Origin: Alphaproteobacteria bacterium
Lineage (GTDB): Bacteria; Pseudomonadota; Alphaproteobacteria; Sphingomonadales; Sphingomonadaceae
DNA: 64,000 nucleotides
NCBI GenBank assembly: GCA_030424845.1
Contig: JAUHWC010000001.1
Span: 310,001 to 374,000 of the forward strand
Direction of reading: 5' to 3'
Part shown: piece by piece, positions 62,324 through 64,000 of the stretch
Numbering within the stretch: position 1 is the first letter of the stretch
Layout of the letters: the number at the start of each line of letters is the position of its first letter
Program-made: the position numbers and the translations under genes
The notes under the pieces: generated by a model
What the model was told of the DNA's origin: nothing
The model's input: only the letters and a program-made list of their open reading frames with translations
Database searches by the model: none

Positions 62324-63994
62324 TTGGCTAAATCTGTGGAAGAGAAGAAGGACCGGCAGAAGGAGCGCCTGGGCAAGGCCGAGCGTGACATCGTCGCGCT
62401 GGGGATTGCCGTTGCCGCGATCATCCTGTTCGTCGGTGCCGGTGGCTCGCTCATGCCGCAGATCATGCGCGCATGGATGGGCATCGGCGAAACGCCGGAC
62501 ATGATGCTGACCAACGCAGTGTTGCTGAACATTGCCCTGCTGATCTTCGGCTGGCGCCGCTATGCCGACTTGCAGGAGGAAGTGGCCGAACGCCGCCGGG
62601 CAGAGGAATCCGCCCGCCTGCTGGCCGAGACGGACGAGTTGACCGGATGCCTCAACCGCCGCAGCGGCACGCCCGCGATCGACGAGCTGCTGGCTTCGGC
62701 CAAGTCCAGGGCCCGCGAAGTGGCCGTCTTCATGATCGACCTCGACAACTTCAAGCAGATCAACGACCTCAACGGCCATCACGCAGGCGACCTCGTCCTG
62801 TCCACAATCGCTGCCCGTATCCGCGATTCCGTGCCAGGCGAAGGCGTGGTTGCGCGCATCGGCGGCGATGAATTCATCTGCGCCTTCGCGCATGGCGCGG
62901 AGGAGGACGAGCGGGTGGACCAGATCGCCAACCAGGTGATGAAGGCACTTGCTGCCCCGATCGAATACAAGAGCCTGTTCCTGGAACCGGCCGGCTCGCT
63001 GGGCATCTCCTCGAGTGCACGCAAGCTTGATGCAAACGACGATCCGGATGCCGAAAAGCTGATATACCGCGCCGATATCGCCATGTATCACGCGAAGAAG
63101 AACGGCCGATCCAAGCATTTCTGGTTCGAACCGCAGATGGAAGACGAGCTGCGCTTCCGCAACGAACTGGAAAGCGCGATCCGCCGTGGCATCGTGCAAG
63201 GCGAGTTCGTTCCCTTCTACGAACAGCAGGTGGACCTCGAGACTGGTGAATTGACCGGCTTCGAGATGCTCGCCCGCTGGAAATCGCCGCGTTACGGCCT
63301 TGTCAGCCCCGATGTGTTCATCCCGATTGCCGAGGAAATCGAGATGATTTCCGAGCTTTCGGAATGCCTCATCCGCCAGGCGCTGAAGGATGCCAGGGCC
63401 TGGGACCCTCGCCTCACGCTGTCGGTGAACATCTCGCCGCTGCAATTGCGCGATCCATGGTTCTCCCAGCGCTTGCTGCACCTGCTGATCGAGAGCGGGT
63501 TTCCTGCCCAGCGGCTCGAAATCGAGATCACCGAGAGCTGCCTGCACGAGAACATCGGCGCGGTGCGCACCATCGTCTCCAGCCTCAAGAACCAGGGCAT
63601 CCGCATCAGCCTGGACGATTTCGGCACCGGATATTCCAGCCTCTCGCAGCTTCGATCCCTGCCTTTCGACCGCCTGAAGATCGACCGCAGCTTCGTGGCC
63701 GACATGACCCGCGAGGGCGGATCGAGCGACCTCGTCGAGGCGATCATCTCGCTCGGCAAGGGCCTTGCCCTGCCCGTTACCGCGGAAGGGATCGAGGATG
63801 CCAACGCGCTGGAAGCGCTGCGCAAGCTGGGCCACCTGAAGGGCCAGGGCTATCTCTACGGCCAGCCCGAAGATACCGAGGCTACCCGCAAGCGCCTTGC
63901 CAATATGTCGCTGCTCTGCGCGCCGGAAGAAGGCGCCGAAGGCAAGACCGCGACCGATGCCGCGGACACAACAGCCGCCCGCAAGGCTGGCTGA
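62324..63994 (+). CDS. GGDEF-EAL protein (diguanylate cyclase/phosphodiesterase)
   Basis: A 556-residue cyclic-di-GMP protein with two membrane helices (about residues 24-46 and 61-78), then a GGDEF domain (ETDELTGCLNRRS; MIDLDNFKQINDLNGHHAGD; RIGGDEFI, intact catalytic motif) and an EAL domain (from about residue 280). The EAL signature is FEMLARW, so Ala is replaced by Met, while the metal and catalytic residues ISLDDFGTGYSS, KIDRSFV and the TAEGIED loop are kept. It may be bifunctional or mainly a cyclase. Start is TTG 62324 with AGGGGAC upstream; the last codons end 6 bases before the window edge. Confidence 0.9.
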   Translation: MAKSVEEKKDRQKERLGKAERDIVALGIAVAAIILFVGAGGSLMPQIMRAWMGIGETPDMMLTNAVLLNIALLIFGWRRYADLQEEVAERRRAEESARLLAETDELTGCLNRRSGTPAIDELLASAKSRAREVAVFMIDLDNFKQINDLNGHHAGDLVLSTIAARIRDSVPGEGVVARIGGDEFICAFAHGAEEDERVDQIANQVMKALAAPIEYKSLFLEPAGSLGISSSARKLDANDDPDAEKLIYRADIAMYHAKKNGRSKHFWFEPQMEDELRFRNELESAIRRGIVQGEFVPFYEQQVDLETGELTGFEMLARWKSPRYGLVSPDVFIPIAEEIEMISELSECLIRQALKDARAWDPRLTLSVNISPLQLRDPWFSQRLLHLLIESGFPAQRLEIEITESCLHENIGAVRTIVSSLKNQGIRISLDDFGTGYSSLSQLRSLPFDRLKIDRSFVADMTREGGSSDLVEAIISLGKGLALPVTAEGIEDANALEALRKLGHLKGQGYLYGQPEDTEATRKRLANMSLLCAPEEGAEGKTATDAADTTAARKAG

Positions 63995-64000
63995 GAAGGC

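Noticed and set aside
1-64000. CRISPR arrays, insertion sequences, prophage or rRNA
   Set aside because: No regularly spaced repeats, transposase, integrase cluster, phage structural genes or rRNA found; the only tyrosine recombinase is XerD.

Overview
The window is a GC-rich, densely coded piece of an alphaproteobacterial chromosome. Three things point to order Sphingomonadales, probably Erythrobacteraceae. Gene orders match that lineage: divL-ahcY, aroK-aroB beside xerD-accA, lepB-rnc-era, acpP-fabF-mltG, and an ornithine decarboxylase near a deoxyhypusine-synthase-like gene. There is a C4-pathway 5-aminolevulinate synthase. Individual proteins resemble sphingomonad families. This is inference from the sequence alone. 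I see no insertion sequence, prophage, CRISPR array or rRNA, and no gene-free stretch longer than about 300 bases.

Layout. 1-5.2 kb: the N-terminal part of a DivL-type pseudokinase (Tyr at the histidine-box position), ahcY, a secreted protein, a peroxiredoxin and a YbjN-like protein. 5.2-9.2 kb: a minus-strand run of hemerythrin, phospholipase D-like, folE and murA genes. 9.4-12.1 kb: tRNA-Arg, a Nudix hydrolase, two Flp pilins and a broken M48 metalloprotease. 12.1-17.8 kb: accA, xerD, a large secreted protein and a tiny membrane protein, divergent from aroK-aroB. 17.8-22.7 kb: gor, a SIR2-like protein, a broken acetyltransferase and pgi. 22.8-26.1 kb: lepB-rnc-era and an SGNH hydrolase. 26.1-32.7 kb: a drug exporter, topA, a membrane protein, dprA (frameshifted) and plsY. 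32.8-36.9 kb: murI, hemA, a DUF695 protein, a lipoprotein cytochrome c' and a universal stress protein. 37-42.6 kb: polyamine genes around a LemA/DUF3137 pair, then a dehydratase and a MAPEG protein. 42.7-47.1 kb: a frameshifted response regulator and an otsB-GH15-otsA trehalose operon. 47.3-53.1 kb: an acyltransferase, tRNA-Met, a bacterial Popeye-type cNMP-binding membrane protein, an RNA ligase-like protein, mltG, fabF, acpP and a periplasmic protein. 53.1-64 kb: aspS, rnd-oxyR, an EptA-like sulfatase-fold transferase bracketed by pgsA and a pgsA-like 3' remnant, an LplT-like transporter, an EVE protein and a GGDEF-EAL protein.

What stands out. No single large new system is evident. The most notable points are: (1) the DivL-type kinase with Tyr replacing the phospho-accepting His; (2) at least six genes carrying an in-frame stop or single-base frameshift, three of the frameshifts being apparent one-base losses in G/C runs, so sequence error and real gene decay must be told apart; (3) a stand-alone SIR2-like protein; (4) a Popeye-type protein; (5) the pgsA-tail remnant next to the EptA-like gene; (6) a 46-residue membrane protein translationally coupled to a 617-residue secreted protein.
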